26,596 nt of DNA from JBOHCT01 sp050699055. Its GTDB lineage: Bacteria; Actinomycetota; Actinomycetes; Streptosporangiales; JBOHCT01. The stretch covers positions 1 to 26,596 of the forward strand of contig JBOHCT010000034.1 in assembly GCA_050699055.1 (NCBI GenBank), written 5' to 3'. This document shows, piece by piece, positions 7,259-14,943 of the stretch. The position numbers and the translations under genes were made by a program. Below the pieces are notes generated by a model. The model was not told the DNA's origin. It did not search any database and saw only the letters and a program-made list of their open reading frames with translations. Numbering within the stretch: the first letter of the stretch is position 1; every line of letters starts with the position of its first letter.

Positions 7259-8212
7259 ATGTCGCTGTTTTGGCGGGTTTTCGCGACGAATGCCGCCTTG
7301 TTGGTCGCAGCCGCGCTGGTTCTCGGCGCGTCGCCGATCACGGTGCGGTACCCGATCGCGCTGACCGAGGCGATCGTTCTCGGGATCGGCCTGGTGGCGA
7401 TGCTGGTGGGCAACGCCGTCTTGTTGCGCCCGGTGTTCGCGCCGTTGGAGGGGCTGGCGCAGCGGATGAAGCGGGTGGACCCGCTGCGTCCCGGTGAGCG
7501 GCTGCCCGAGGCCGGTCAGGCCGAGGTGGCCGCGTTCGTCAGGGCGTTCAACGAGATGTTGGCGCGGCTGGAGGCGGAGCGGCGCGACAGCGGCCGCCGG
7601 GCCCTGGCCGCCCAAGAGTCGGAGCGGGAACGGGTGGCGAGCGAGCTGCACGACGAGGTGGGACAGACGATGACCGGTGTTCTCCTGCTGCTGGAGCGTT
7701 TGTATGACGGGGTGCTGCCGGAGCAGCGCGGCGACCTCGACGCCGCGCGGGAGGCCGTACGGTCGGGCCTGGACGAGGTGCGCAGGATTGCTCAGGAGCT
7801 GCGGCCGGAGATGCTTGAGCACTTCGGGCTGGTAAGCGCCTTGACCGCGCTGGCCAGGGGTTTCTCCGAGCGTACGGGGATTACTGTCGAGCGCCGTCTC
7901 TCCCGGGACGCTCCGGCGCTCGCGGAGGATGCGGAGCTCGTGGTCTACCGGGTGGCGCAGGAGAGCCTCACGAACGCCGGGCGCCACGCCGAGGCCCGGC
8001 GGGTCGTGATGTCGTTCAGCGGGGAGGGGAAGGCGGCCGTGCTCCGCGTGGTCGACGATGGCAAGGGGATGGGGGTCATGTCCGTCGAGGGCGGCGGGCT
8101 GCGCGGCATGCGGGAGCGCGCGGTCGCCGTGGGGGCGATGCTGACCGTGACGTCGGCGGCGGCGGGAGGCGTTGAGGTCACGCTGACGGTTCCCGCGGAG
8201 GAGAAGCGGTGA
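7259..8212 (+). CDS. NarL-family sensor histidine kinase (HAMP, HisKA_3, HATPase)
   Basis: 317 residues from ATG 7259; upstream in-frame codons exist but the segment from 7259 starts exactly as a membrane kinase should. Two membrane helices (~8-29 and ~36-57) enclose only a very short external loop, so the stimulus is probably sensed in or near the membrane. A HAMP-like linker follows (~60-105), then the dimerisation/phosphoacceptor motif SELHDEVGQ with His131, and the ATPase region: QESLTNAGRHA (N239), DDGKGM and GGGLRGMRERA. It would autophosphorylate and pass the phosphate to the response regulator encoded next, whose GTG start overlaps its TGA. The target genes are not shown by the sequence. 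Confidence 0.93.
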   Translation: MSLFWRVFATNAALLVAAALVLGASPITVRYPIALTEAIVLGIGLVAMLVGNAVLLRPVFAPLEGLAQRMKRVDPLRPGERLPEAGQAEVAAFVRAFNEMLARLEAERRDSGRRALAAQESERERVASELHDEVGQTMTGVLLLLERLYDGVLPEQRGDLDAAREAVRSGLDEVRRIAQELRPEMLEHFGLVSALTALARGFSERTGITVERRLSRDAPALAEDAELVVYRVAQESLTNAGRHAEARRVVMSFSGEGKAAVLRVVDDGKGMGVMSVEGGGLRGMRERAVAVGAMLTVTSAAAGGVEVTLTVPAEEKR

Positions 8213-8865
8213 ACGTGGAGAAGAAGGTGGGGGTGCTCGTCGCGGACGATCACGCGATCGTGCGGCACGGGCTTCGGCTGCTGCTCGACCGCGAACCCGA
8301 TCTGGAGGCGGTCGCGGAGGCGGCGGACGGCGATGAGGCGGTCACGGCCGCGCTGTCCCGCGCGGTGGACCTGGCCGTCCTCGACGTCAGCATGCCGCGG
8401 GTGACGGGGCTTGAGGCGGCTCGTGAGATCGCCAGGCGGCGCCCCGAGGTGCGCACGTTGATGCTGTCCATGTACGACAATGAGCAGTTCCTGTTCGAAG
8501 CGCTGATGGCGGGCGCCTCGGGGTACGTTTTGAAGTCCGGGGCTGACCGCGACATCGTCGAGGCGTGCCGCGCGGCCATGCGCGGGCAGTCGTTCCTGTA
8601 CCCGTCGGCGGTGACCGCGCTGGTCCGCGACTTCGTGACGAGAGCGGCGGAGCGGGGCGAGGGTCTGGATGTCCTCACCGCGCGGGAGATCGAGGTTCTC
8701 AAGCTCATCGCCGAGGCGCACACGTCGCGGGAGATCGCCGACACCCTGGTGATCAGTGTCAAGACGGTCGAGCGCCACCGCGCGAACATCCTCGACAAGC
8801 TCGGCATGCGGGACCGGGTGGAGCTCACCCGCTATGCGATCAGGCGCGGGTTGGTCGCCCCCTGA
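8209..8865 (+). CDS. NarL/FixJ-type response regulator with LuxR-type helix-turn-helix
   Basis: 218 residues. The GTG at 8209 overlaps the kinase stop and follows GGAGAAG; a second in-frame GTG at 8215 is possible. The receiver domain has the acidic pair D13-D14, phosphoacceptor D59 (AVLDVSMP), and the switch lysine in GYVLKSGAD. The DNA-binding domain (~150-215) has LTAREIEVLKLIAEAHTSRE and VSVKTVERHRANILDKLG-like recognition helices. The cognate kinase is the gene upstream. A permease with a long leader lies 248 bp downstream and might be a target, but I see no proof. Confidence 0.95.
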   Translation: MNVEKKVGVLVADDHAIVRHGLRLLLDREPDLEAVAEAADGDEAVTAALSRAVDLAVLDVSMPRVTGLEAAREIARRRPEVRTLMLSMYDNEQFLFEALMAGASGYVLKSGADRDIVEACRAAMRGQSFLYPSAVTALVRDFVTRAAERGEGLDVLTAREIEVLKLIAEAHTSREIADTLVISVKTVERHRANILDKLGMRDRVELTRYAIRRGLVAP

Positions 8866-8877
8866 GCATCGGGTCCA

Positions 8878-8902
8878 GGCGACGCCAGGACGTGGGGTGT
8901 CG
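8878..8902 (+). terminator. Weak hairpin after the response regulator gene
   Basis: GGCGAC (8878-8883) pairs with GTCGCC (8897-8902) about 13 bp after the stop codon. The stem is short and no T tract follows, so terminator function is uncertain. Confidence 0.3.
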
Positions 8903-9045
8903 CCGTCGCTCAAGATGGGGTCACTACCCGATATGCGCCCGGCGTGTTCGGCAGCGATCCTTAAGGGCCTGGTTGGTCCCCGCTTCGCCGGTTCGCGAGG
9001 CGCCGGGTTGCAAACAGGCTCTGAGTTCTTTGGTCGTCAACCGCA

Positions 9046-9104
9046 GCGAAGGGAGCCCGCGTGTCGTTCGTCCGTAGCGGCGCGGCCCGCGCCGGCTCCT
9101 TCGC
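9046..9104 (+). promoter_or_regulatory. Structured 5' leader just before the permease start
   Basis: GCGAAGGGAGCC (9046-9057) can pair with GGCTCCTTCGC (9094-9104), with one bulged base. Inside it, GGCGCG (9079-9084) pairs with CGCGCC (9088-9093) in a tight hairpin. The outer stem ends at the very base where the ribosome site GCGGGAGAG begins, ten bases before ATG 9114. Such a fold could limit ribosome access. It matches no riboswitch class that I can identify. Confidence 0.4.
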
Positions 9105-9113
9105 GCGGGAGAG

Positions 9114-10385
9114 ATGAGCGTCCTCGCCGCGGTCCTCTTCGTCGGTGCGCTCGGCGTGGTGGCCCTGGAATGGGTGCACCGCACGAAGGTGGCCCTTCTC
9201 GGCGCCGGCCTGATGATCCTCGTCGGCGTCCTCGACCTGCAAAACGCCGTCGAGGCGGTCGACTGGGAGACCCTCGGGCTGCTAATCGGCATGATGATCC
9301 TCGTCGGTCTCACCGAGCGGACCGGGGTCTTCGCCTACCTCGCGCTTCGTACCGCCCAGGCGTCCCGAGGACGTCCGGCGGTGCTGCTGTTCCTGCTCGC
9401 CGGCGTGACCGGGCTGATGTCCGCGTTCCTCGACAACCTCACCGCGATCCTCCTCGTCGTCCCGGTGACGCTGCAGGTCGCCGGCCTCCTCGGCATCTCC
9501 GCGGTGCCCCTCGTGATCGTCGAGGTGATCGCATCGAACATCGGCGGCACCGCGACCCTCATCGGCGACCCGCCAAACATCATGATCGGCACCCACGTGT
9601 CGCAGCTCGGCTTCGTCGACTTCCTGATCAACCTCGCCCCGGTCGCCACCGTCTGCCTCGGCGTGGTGACCGGGATGCTGTACCTGGCCTTCCGCCGCCA
9701 GCTCACGATCGACCCGAAGCGCGCGCGGGAGGTCGCCGGCCTCGACCCCAGACGTGAGGTACGCGGACGGCCGTACGTCGTACGCTCGCTGGCCGTGCTC
9801 GTCGGCACGATCGTCGCGTTCTTCCTGCACTCCGCGCTTCACCTGGAGCCCGCCGTGGTCGCGCTCGGCGGCGCGGTGGTGCTGCTCCTCATCGCCGCCG
9901 ACGACGTCGAGGACGCGCTCGAACGCGTCGAGTGGTCGACCATCTTCTTCTTCGTCGGCCTGTTCGTGATGGTCGGCGGTCTCGCCCAGCAGGGAGTCAT
10001 CGCGCACGTCGCCGGCTGGCTCGCGGCCGTAACCGGCGGGTCCGAGGTCGGCCAGGCGCTCGCCATCCTGTGGGGCTCGTCCGCCGGCTCGGCGCTGGTC
10101 GACAACATCCCCTTCACCGCCGCGATGATCCCCGTCGTCGACCAGCTGCAGGGCGCGGGAGCCTTCGCCGACGCCAACTGGTGGGCGCTCGCGCTCGGCG
10201 CGTGCTTCGGCGGGAACGCGACGCTGATCGCCGCCGCCGCGAACGTGGCCGCGGCGGGCATCCTGGACCGTTCGGGCGACGGAATCACGTTCATGCGCTT
10301 CCTGCGCGTCGGCCTTCCGGTCACGTTCGTGTCGCTGCTGATCGCGACCGGGTACCTGCTGCTCTTCCAGCTGTTAAGAACGTGA
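9114..10385 (+). CDS. ArsB/NhaD-type (ion transporter superfamily, SLC13-like) membrane permease
   Basis: 423 residues from ATG 9114 with GGGAGAG just upstream. The protein is almost entirely hydrophobic, with roughly ten to twelve membrane helices in two repeated halves. Each half carries the paired hairpin motifs of the family: SAFLDNLTAILLVVP and GGTATLIGDPPNIMIG in the first, SALVDNIPFTAAMIPVV and GGNATLIAAAANV in the second. Members export arsenite or exchange sodium for protons, or carry dicarboxylates; the sequence does not decide between these. No arsenic genes lie nearby. The last 12 bases overlap the end of the convergent gene at 10374. A foldable leader precedes it. Confidence 0.9.
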   Translation: MSVLAAVLFVGALGVVALEWVHRTKVALLGAGLMILVGVLDLQNAVEAVDWETLGLLIGMMILVGLTERTGVFAYLALRTAQASRGRPAVLLFLLAGVTGLMSAFLDNLTAILLVVPVTLQVAGLLGISAVPLVIVEVIASNIGGTATLIGDPPNIMIGTHVSQLGFVDFLINLAPVATVCLGVVTGMLYLAFRRQLTIDPKRAREVAGLDPRREVRGRPYVVRSLAVLVGTIVAFFLHSALHLEPAVVALGGAVVLLLIAADDVEDALERVEWSTIFFFVGLFVMVGGLAQQGVIAHVAGWLAAVTGGSEVGQALAILWGSSAGSALVDNIPFTAAMIPVVDQLQGAGAFADANWWALALGACFGGNATLIAAAANVAAAGILDRSGDGITFMRFLRVGLPVTFVSLLIATGYLLLFQLLRT

Positions 10386-10916
10386 CCGCAGGGCCAGGCG
10401 GGCCGCTAGCGCCCTCATCCGTGCCGCGAGGCCGCCGCGCTCAAGGTGCTCGCCACGGCGCCCGTCGCGGACGACGAGCCGCCGTTTCCCGGGCAGGATC
10501 GTGACCACGTCATCCACTGGCACGGCGAGCCGACGCCGGCCCGACCACCCGCACACCACCACAAGCGCAATCGCCGACCCATCGTCCTCGTTGACGAGCA
10601 CATCGTCGACGACACCCACCGGCCTGTCCGCCTCGTCATCGACGAGAAAACCGTGCGACGCGGCCAGCCGGCGGCCGGGAGAGTATGCGTCCACCTCGAA
10701 AGGCCCAGTGACGTGCCACGCACGCCCGTCCTCGACGACCGTGGCGCGTGCCTCCCGCCCGTGCGGATCCGGTCGCTCATCCACAACCCCAGCCTGGCCA
10801 AAACGGTCGGCCACAGGCATCGGGCCCCGGCTGTAAACACCGTCAGTCACCACCTCACATCGCGGCGGCAGCATCCCCCATCGACGCCGGGGCTCTGGCC
10901 GGGGCTGGTAGGTCAC
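10374..10916 (-). CDS. PRC-barrel-like protein of unknown function
   Basis: Up to 180 residues on the minus strand, convergent with the permease and overlapping its last 12 bases. The central segment GFLVDDEADRPVGVVDDVLV, then SAIALVVVCGWSGRRRLAVP and DDVVTILPGKRRLVVRDG, has the strand pattern of a PRC-barrel (six short strands, G-x-V-x-D-V...). The C-terminus is Arg-rich. The start is uncertain: GTG 10916 has no ribosome site; in-frame ATG at 10874 and GTG at 10850 (with GAGGTG touching it) are alternatives. The domain call is by pattern only. Confidence 0.6.
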   Translation of the reverse strand: MTYQPRPEPRRRWGMLPPRCEVVTDGVYSRGPMPVADRFGQAGVVDERPDPHGREARATVVEDGRAWHVTGPFEVDAYSPGRRLAASHGFLVDDEADRPVGVVDDVLVNEDDGSAIALVVVCGWSGRRRLAVPVDDVVTILPGKRRLVVRDGRRGEHLERGGLAARMRALAARLALRSRS

Positions 10917-11080
10917 GGATGGGCGGCTTTCCGGTCCTACTCCGCATCCGGCCCGGCTCCGGCACGACTGGCGGTCCCCTCACTCAGCATCACCGATTAT
11001 CCTCTCGGCGGAGGCTCATGGCTGCACGGGTCTTGTTGGTTCGCGATGGGCCATGCCAGACGCGCACCCGGCTGCGGCCC

Positions 11081-11674
11081 CTAACTGCCTCTGAGGGGCA
11101 CTGTGGCGAACGTCTCCCAGCAGTACAGGTGCTCGTCGCGGCGTAGCACGATGAGGGGGGCCGTGTCGATCGTGACCGTGACAGCCTCGACCGCCACTCG
11201 GGCGAGCGCGTCAGCGATGGGCTGGGACTGTTGCGGAGTGTTCACGTACGCGAGGCTGAGATGCGGCTCGTATCGGTCGGCAGGCTCAGGGATGCTGTCG
11301 TGACCCCACACGTCCCCGATCGCGGCACGGATCTGCGTTCGGATCGCTCGTACGTCGCCGGCCGGCGTCGGCGGTAGCACGATGGCTTCGGTGCGGATTG
11401 TGGCCGGTCCGAATGTCAGGCATGCGGGCGGAATGGTCTCCAGCCGGCGTACAGCACTGTCAACGATCTTGCTGAGGTCGCCGGAGCTGACTTCATCGGT
11501 GAACCCGACACCCTGCATGGTGAGGTGGAGCCACTCGCTAGGGATGAGATCCAGCCCGCCCAGCCGGGACAGGACGCGCTGGTATGAGCAGATGAGATCC
11601 TGCAGCTGACGCTGGCTCTCGAACGTGAGATGCCAGGTGTAGAAGCGGCGGCCTGGTCCCCATCCGGGTCTCCA
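11081..11674 (-). pseudogene. 2'-5' RNA ligase-like 2H phosphoesterase, 5' end lost at an IS junction
   Basis: The frame is open for 197 codons from about 11674 to the TAG at 11081-11083. Both histidine motifs of the 2H superfamily are present: HLTMQ (11506-11520 region) and PHLSLAY. The sequence upstream of the first ATG (11518) is still clearly coding: RRFYTWHLTF and LDLIPSEWLHLTMQGVGF, so starting at 11518 would delete the first catalytic strand. There is no start codon upstream, because the frame runs at about 11660-11675 into the antisense of a transposase remnant. The gene therefore appears truncated at its 5' end by IS insertion or deletion. 2H enzymes hydrolyse or ligate 2'-5' phosphodiester bonds or cyclic phosphates. 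Confidence 0.75.
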
Positions 11675-12325
11675 AGCACCTGGCCCCGGCCGAGGCCGGG
11701 CCGCTGGCCGGGCTGGATGCGCTGCCGTCGCTGCGCACGCTGCGCCCGGCGCTGGCCGCGATCGCCGACTCTGCCGACCCGCTGGCGCTGCAGGCGGCGT
11801 TCGCGCAGGCCATGCTGGCGGCGAACCCCGAAGCCTCGGGGGTGTACTACGTCGACGACCACTTCGTGGCCTACGCGGGCGCCAAGCCGGTGGGCAAGGG
11901 CTGGAATAACAAGCGGGGCCGGGCGGAGAAGGGCCGGGCGGACACGCACGTGACCACCCATGACGGGCGGGCGGTGTGCTTCGTGACCGGCGAGCCGTCC
12001 GGCCTGTCGGTCACGCTGCCCAGGGCCCTGGCGCAGCTGAAGAAGACCGTCCCGCCGGACGCGAAAATCATGGTCGGGTTCGACCGCGGCGGCGCCTACC
12101 CGGCCGTGTTCACCCACTGCCGCAACAACAACGTGCGCTGGGTGACCTACCGGCGCGCCCCGCTGGCCGCCCCGCAGACGCTGCCGGTCCTTGCCGCCGT
12201 CACCGTCAGCGGCAAGACCCGCACGATCGCCTGGACCGACGAGACCGTGCAGCTCAAGGACTACGGCACCGCCCGGCAGATCACCCTGTTCGACCGCGGC
12301 CGGGCCGTGCTGCAGGTCCTGACAT
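11675..12325 (+). pseudogene. Transposase remnant A (actinobacterial DDE-type), truncated at both ends
   Basis: Open frame with VSKHLAPAEAGPLAGLDALP, then VYYVDDHFVAYAGAKPVGKG, THVTTHDGRAVCFVTGEPSG, KIMVGFDRGGAYPAVF and ITLFDRGRAVLQVLTS. The acidic D-D-H and FDRGG motifs look like the first two catalytic positions of an IS4/IS1380-like transposase of a kind I remember from actinomycetes. The N-terminal DNA-binding part is missing, and the natural C-terminus is replaced at about 12325 by another transposase in a different frame, where this frame ends after a nonsense tail at 12375. Confidence 0.72.
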
Positions 12326-12713
12326 CGGCCTCACCTGCCGACAGCGGACCACGATCGCCGTCCTCGGCAAGCTGAACAGCCCCCTGTATCGGGCCTACCT
12401 GATCAAAGAGCAGCTCCGCGAGCTACTCAAGGCCGGACCGCGGCACGGCAGGGCGCTACTGGCCGGGCTGATCGCCTGGTGCTCCCGCTGCCGGATCCCC
12501 GAGTTCGTCAAACTCGGCCGGACCCTGCGCCGCTACCGCGACCTCATCGGCAACACCCTCGACACCGGCACCACCAACGCCCGCGTCGAAGCGACCAACA
12601 CCCACCTACGCGCCCTGACCAAACGCGCTTACGGGTTCCACAGCCCCGAAGCCCTCATCGCCATGGCCACCCTCACCCGCGGCGGCCTACGCCCGTCTTT
12701 GCCCGGAAGATGA
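12321..12713 (+). pseudogene. ISL3-family transposase remnant B, C-terminal end only
   Basis: In a different frame from remnant A, this reads LTCRQRTTIAVLGKLNSPLY, RAYLIKEQLRELLKAG, IPEFVKLGRTLRRYRDLI, then NARVEATNTHLRALTKRAYG and FHSPEALIAMATL. This is the usual end of ISL3 (IS204/IS1001/IS1165-type) transposases, including the catalytic-glutamate segment N-x-R-V-E. Only about 130 of the ~400-500 residues remain and there is no start of its own. Confidence 0.8.
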
Positions 12714-12728
12714 CAAGAAAACATCTTC
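12706..12728. terminator. Small perfect hairpin at the stop of the ISL3 remnant
   Basis: GAAGATG (12706-12712) pairs exactly with CATCTTC (12722-12728) across an A-rich nine-base loop. It overlaps the TGA of the transposase remnant. It could be an old IS end or a terminator; no T tract follows. Confidence 0.35.
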
Positions 12729-12855
12729 ACGGAAACGGCAGGAGACCCGGGCACTGCTGGCCCTCTTCCCTGAGTCCAAGGACGCGGGCCGCGGAGCACT
12801 CGACGCGGCTCTGCGTGAACCCCCGGACGGCAGTGGTAAGGAGGCTGCAGAGTGA
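12715..12855 (+). pseudogene. Orphan coding tail after the IS debris
   Basis: 46 codons ending in TGA with good protein character (QETRALLALFPESKDAGRG, then LDAALREPPDGSGKEAAE) and no start of their own. It may be the 3' end of a gene that the IS debris interrupted. I do not recognise it. From 12856 to rnpB I see nothing. Confidence 0.25.
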
Positions 12856-12922
12856 GTACATGTGCCCCTGACGTGCCCCAGGTGAACGCCTCCACTCTTC
12901 CAGCCCAGGCCGGGAGAGCGGG

Positions 12923-13326
12923 GGCGGACGAGTCGGCCTGTAGGCCGGGTTCTGTGACCCGCTCGCGCGGACCGGCGGCCATCCCTCTCGGGCTGCCGTT
13001 GCCGACAGCCTCTAGCGGTCTACCCGCAGGCATCGGGCGGGCCGCCCTCGAACGCCTGCGCAGGAAGCCTCACGGTTTCCCTCTTGACCTTGCTCCGGGT
13101 GGGGTTTACCGAGCCACCCGAGTCGCCTCGGGTGCTGGTGGTCTCTTACACCGCCCTTTCACCCTTACCCCGGACCCAACGAGCCCGGGGCGGTCTGCTT
13201 TCTGTGGCACTGTCCCGCGGGTCACCCCGGGTGGGTATTACCCACCACCCTGCCCTTCGGAGCCCGGACCTTCCTCGACGACCCCCTCACGGGGGGCGAC
13301 GCGGCCGCCCGGCCGGCTCGTCCGCC
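12923..13326 (-). ncRNA. rnpB: RNase P RNA (type A, actinobacterial)
   Basis: About 404 nt on the minus strand. The terminal helix P1 is perfect: GGCGGACGAG at the 5' end (13326-13317) pairs with CTCGTCCGCC at the 3' end (12932-12923). The conserved core is easy to see: GAGGAAGGTCCGGGCTCC near the 5' end (13276-13259), ACAGAAAGCAGACCGCC after it, GTAAGGGTGAAAGGG, GAGAGGGATGGCCGCC, and ACAGAACCCGGCCTA close to the 3' end. It is the catalytic RNA that removes 5' leaders from tRNA precursors. It lies just downstream, in the same direction, of the RNase H operon. Confidence 0.97.
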
Positions 13327-13335
13327 GTAGGTTTC

Positions 13336-13341
13336 AATATA
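13336..13341 (-). promoter_or_regulatory. -10 box of rnpB
   Basis: TATATT on the minus strand, about ten bases before the P1 helix of rnpB, in an A/T-rich island. No good -35 hexamer is visible at the usual distance; TTGAGG lies too close (nine bases). Confidence 0.55.
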
Positions 13342-13657
13342 GAACGTGCACCTCAAACTTCCCACTCGGGGGAAGCCGCGAGGTCGCGGCAAAGGACCGT
13401 CGACGGCCTCCTCCATCCGCGCCTCCGATCGATTCCGGTATGGGCGGTCGTCGGTTCCGTGGGCGGGCTGTGTGCGGCAACGGGGATCCTGCCCCGGCAC
13501 GACACGGTCGCGACGAGGCGGGCGGTACTGTCGCCGACACCACGCAGGCCGCGTGACCTGGTCCTGCTCGGCACGGGCTGCGGGATGCGCCTCTCTCTTG
13601 GCCCGGCATTTGTGGCTGGCCTTCTCGTCGCCCCTGTCGCGGTGGTGGCCGCGCTCG
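13342..13657. other. Stretch without a recognisable gene
   Basis: Between the rnpB promoter and the possible permease remnant. Several frames are open by virtue of high G/C content, but none shows family motifs, a ribosome site or sensible composition (very Arg/Ser-rich readings). I see nothing functional except the upstream part of the rnpB promoter. Confidence 0.5.
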
Positions 13658-13798
13658 CGTTCTCTCGCGGCACTTGTGTGGCGGGAACGCTGCCGTGCAC
13701 GGGACGTCAGGGTCACCGCTGCGGAGCTCGCCAAGCTGGGGCTGATCGGGGTACCGCTGCTGCTGCTCGCCGGCCTCAGGGCGCTCCGGCTTACCTGA
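13658..13798 (+). pseudogene. Possible C-terminal remnant of an ArsB-type permease
   Basis: The last ~46 codons of a plus-strand frame read SLAALVWRERCRARDVRVTA then ELAKLGLIGVPLLLLAGLRA, ending in TGA. The pattern 'S-L-A-x-L-x-W, basic loop with R-G/D-V, then x-E-x-x-x-L-G and a final hydrophobic helix' matches the end of ArsB-type permeases. Upstream of it the same frame degenerates into Arg/Ser-rich sequence, so no intact gene exists. Call by pattern, modest certainty. Confidence 0.35.
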
Positions 13799-13809
13799 GC
13801 GGCTCCGAG

Positions 13810-14943
13810 TCACCGCAGATGGCCGGTGTCGTTCAGCAGCCGCACGACTGCTGGTCCGTCGGCGTGCCAACCGATCTCGGAGAGACTGGCCGGGTCGAGG
13901 TGCAGGCGGTACAGAGCGGAAGACGGGGCTTCCAGGGCCGCTCGCACGAGCATCTTGATCGGCGTGACGTGGCTGACGACGAGAACCGTCTCTCCCTGAT
14001 GCCGTACGAGCAGCGTCTCCCGGGACTTCTCCACCCGCCGGGCGGTCTCCGTGAAACTCTCCCCGCCGGGCGGCGCGACGCCGGGGTCGGCGAGCCAGGC
14101 GGCGAGCTCATCGGGCCAGCGCTCGCGGACCTCGGCGAACGTAAAGCCCTCCCACGCACCGAAGTCCGTCTCACGCAAACCCTCGTCGACCTCAACAGGC
14201 ATCGCCAGCGCCGCCGCGACGACATGGGCGGTGTCGTACGCACGGCGCAGCGGGGAGGAGACGACAGCGTCGAACGCACGCCCGCCCAGCCGCTCGCCGG
14301 CGGCCCGCGCCTGCGACGTGCCGAGCGTGTTGAGCGCGACGTCGCCGCGTCCGCTGAAGCGCCGCTCCGCCGAGAGCGGGGTCGCGCCGTGGCGCAGCAG
14401 GACTGTCGCCGTCGGCGCGGCCATAGGCGCCGCCCAGCCGAGGCTGGGTTTACTCGCGTCGGGATCGTCACGCTCCTCGGACCCAGGCATCGCGACCGTC
14501 TCACGGGCCGCGCGACGAGACCATCGGCGCCCGCGTGCGGCCGCGTCCATCGCCTCGTTAGCGAGCCGGTCGGCATGGGTGTTGCGCGCACGGGGCACCC
14601 ACGTGTACGAAACGCGCCGGAACGACGCCGCCACGCTGGCCGCCTCCCGGGCGAGGGGGCGAAGGCCCGCGTCCCGCACCTTCCACCGCCCGCTCATCTG
14701 CTCGACGACCAGCCGGGAGTCCATCCGAACCTCGACCTCGGCGGCTCCGCCGACCGCGGCCGCAGCTTTCAGGCCGGCGATGAGGCCTCGGTACTCCGCG
14801 ACGTTGTTCGTACTCCGCCCGATGCCCTCCGCGCACTCGTCGAGCAGCTCTCCGCTCTCGGCGTCGCGGACCACCGCGCCGTAGCCAGCGGGACCTGGGT
14901 TACCCCGGGAGCCGCCGTCCGCCTCGACGAGCAGGTGCCTCAA
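13810..14943 (-). CDS. Bifunctional RNase HI / histidine phosphatase (acid phosphatase) fusion
   Basis: 377 residues from a TTG at 14943 that overlaps the stop of the preceding gene; this start gives MRHLLVEADGGSRGNPG, the exact beginning expected for this family, whereas the in-frame ATG at 14991 would lie inside the upstream gene. The RNase H domain (1-~135) keeps all four metal ligands: D9, E50, D75, D125. A ~40-residue linker leads to the histidine phosphatase domain with RHG (184-186), E258 and H325. The RNase H half cuts the RNA of RNA-DNA hybrids; the phosphatase half resembles CobC/alpha-ribazole phosphatase. The mycobacterial equivalent is Rv2228c. Last gene of a four-gene minus-strand operon that leads towards rnpB. 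Confidence 0.95.
   Translation of the reverse strand: MRHLLVEADGGSRGNPGPAGYGAVVRDAESGELLDECAEGIGRSTNNVAEYRGLIAGLKAAAAVGGAAEVEVRMDSRLVVEQMSGRWKVRDAGLRPLAREAASVAASFRRVSYTWVPRARNTHADRLANEAMDAAARGRRWSRRAARETVAMPGSEERDDPDASKPSLGWAAPMAAPTATVLLRHGATPLSAERRFSGRGDVALNTLGTSQARAAGERLGGRAFDAVVSSPLRRAYDTAHVVAAALAMPVEVDEGLRETDFGAWEGFTFAEVRERWPDELAAWLADPGVAPPGGESFTETARRVEKSRETLLVRHQGETVLVVSHVTPIKMLVRAALEAPSSALYRLHLDPASLSEIGWHADGPAVVRLLNDTGHLR

Larger units (their letters stand above)
11660..12728 (+). mobile_element. IS debris: two unrelated truncated transposase pieces joined head to tail
   Basis: The segment holds the middle of one transposase (to about 12325) followed directly by the C-terminus of an ISL3-type transposase (to 12713). 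Its left border cuts the 2H phosphoesterase gene; its right border lies near a small hairpin at 12706-12728. I found no matching terminal inverted repeats or target duplication, as expected for a decayed element. Neither piece could make an active transposase. Confidence 0.7.
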
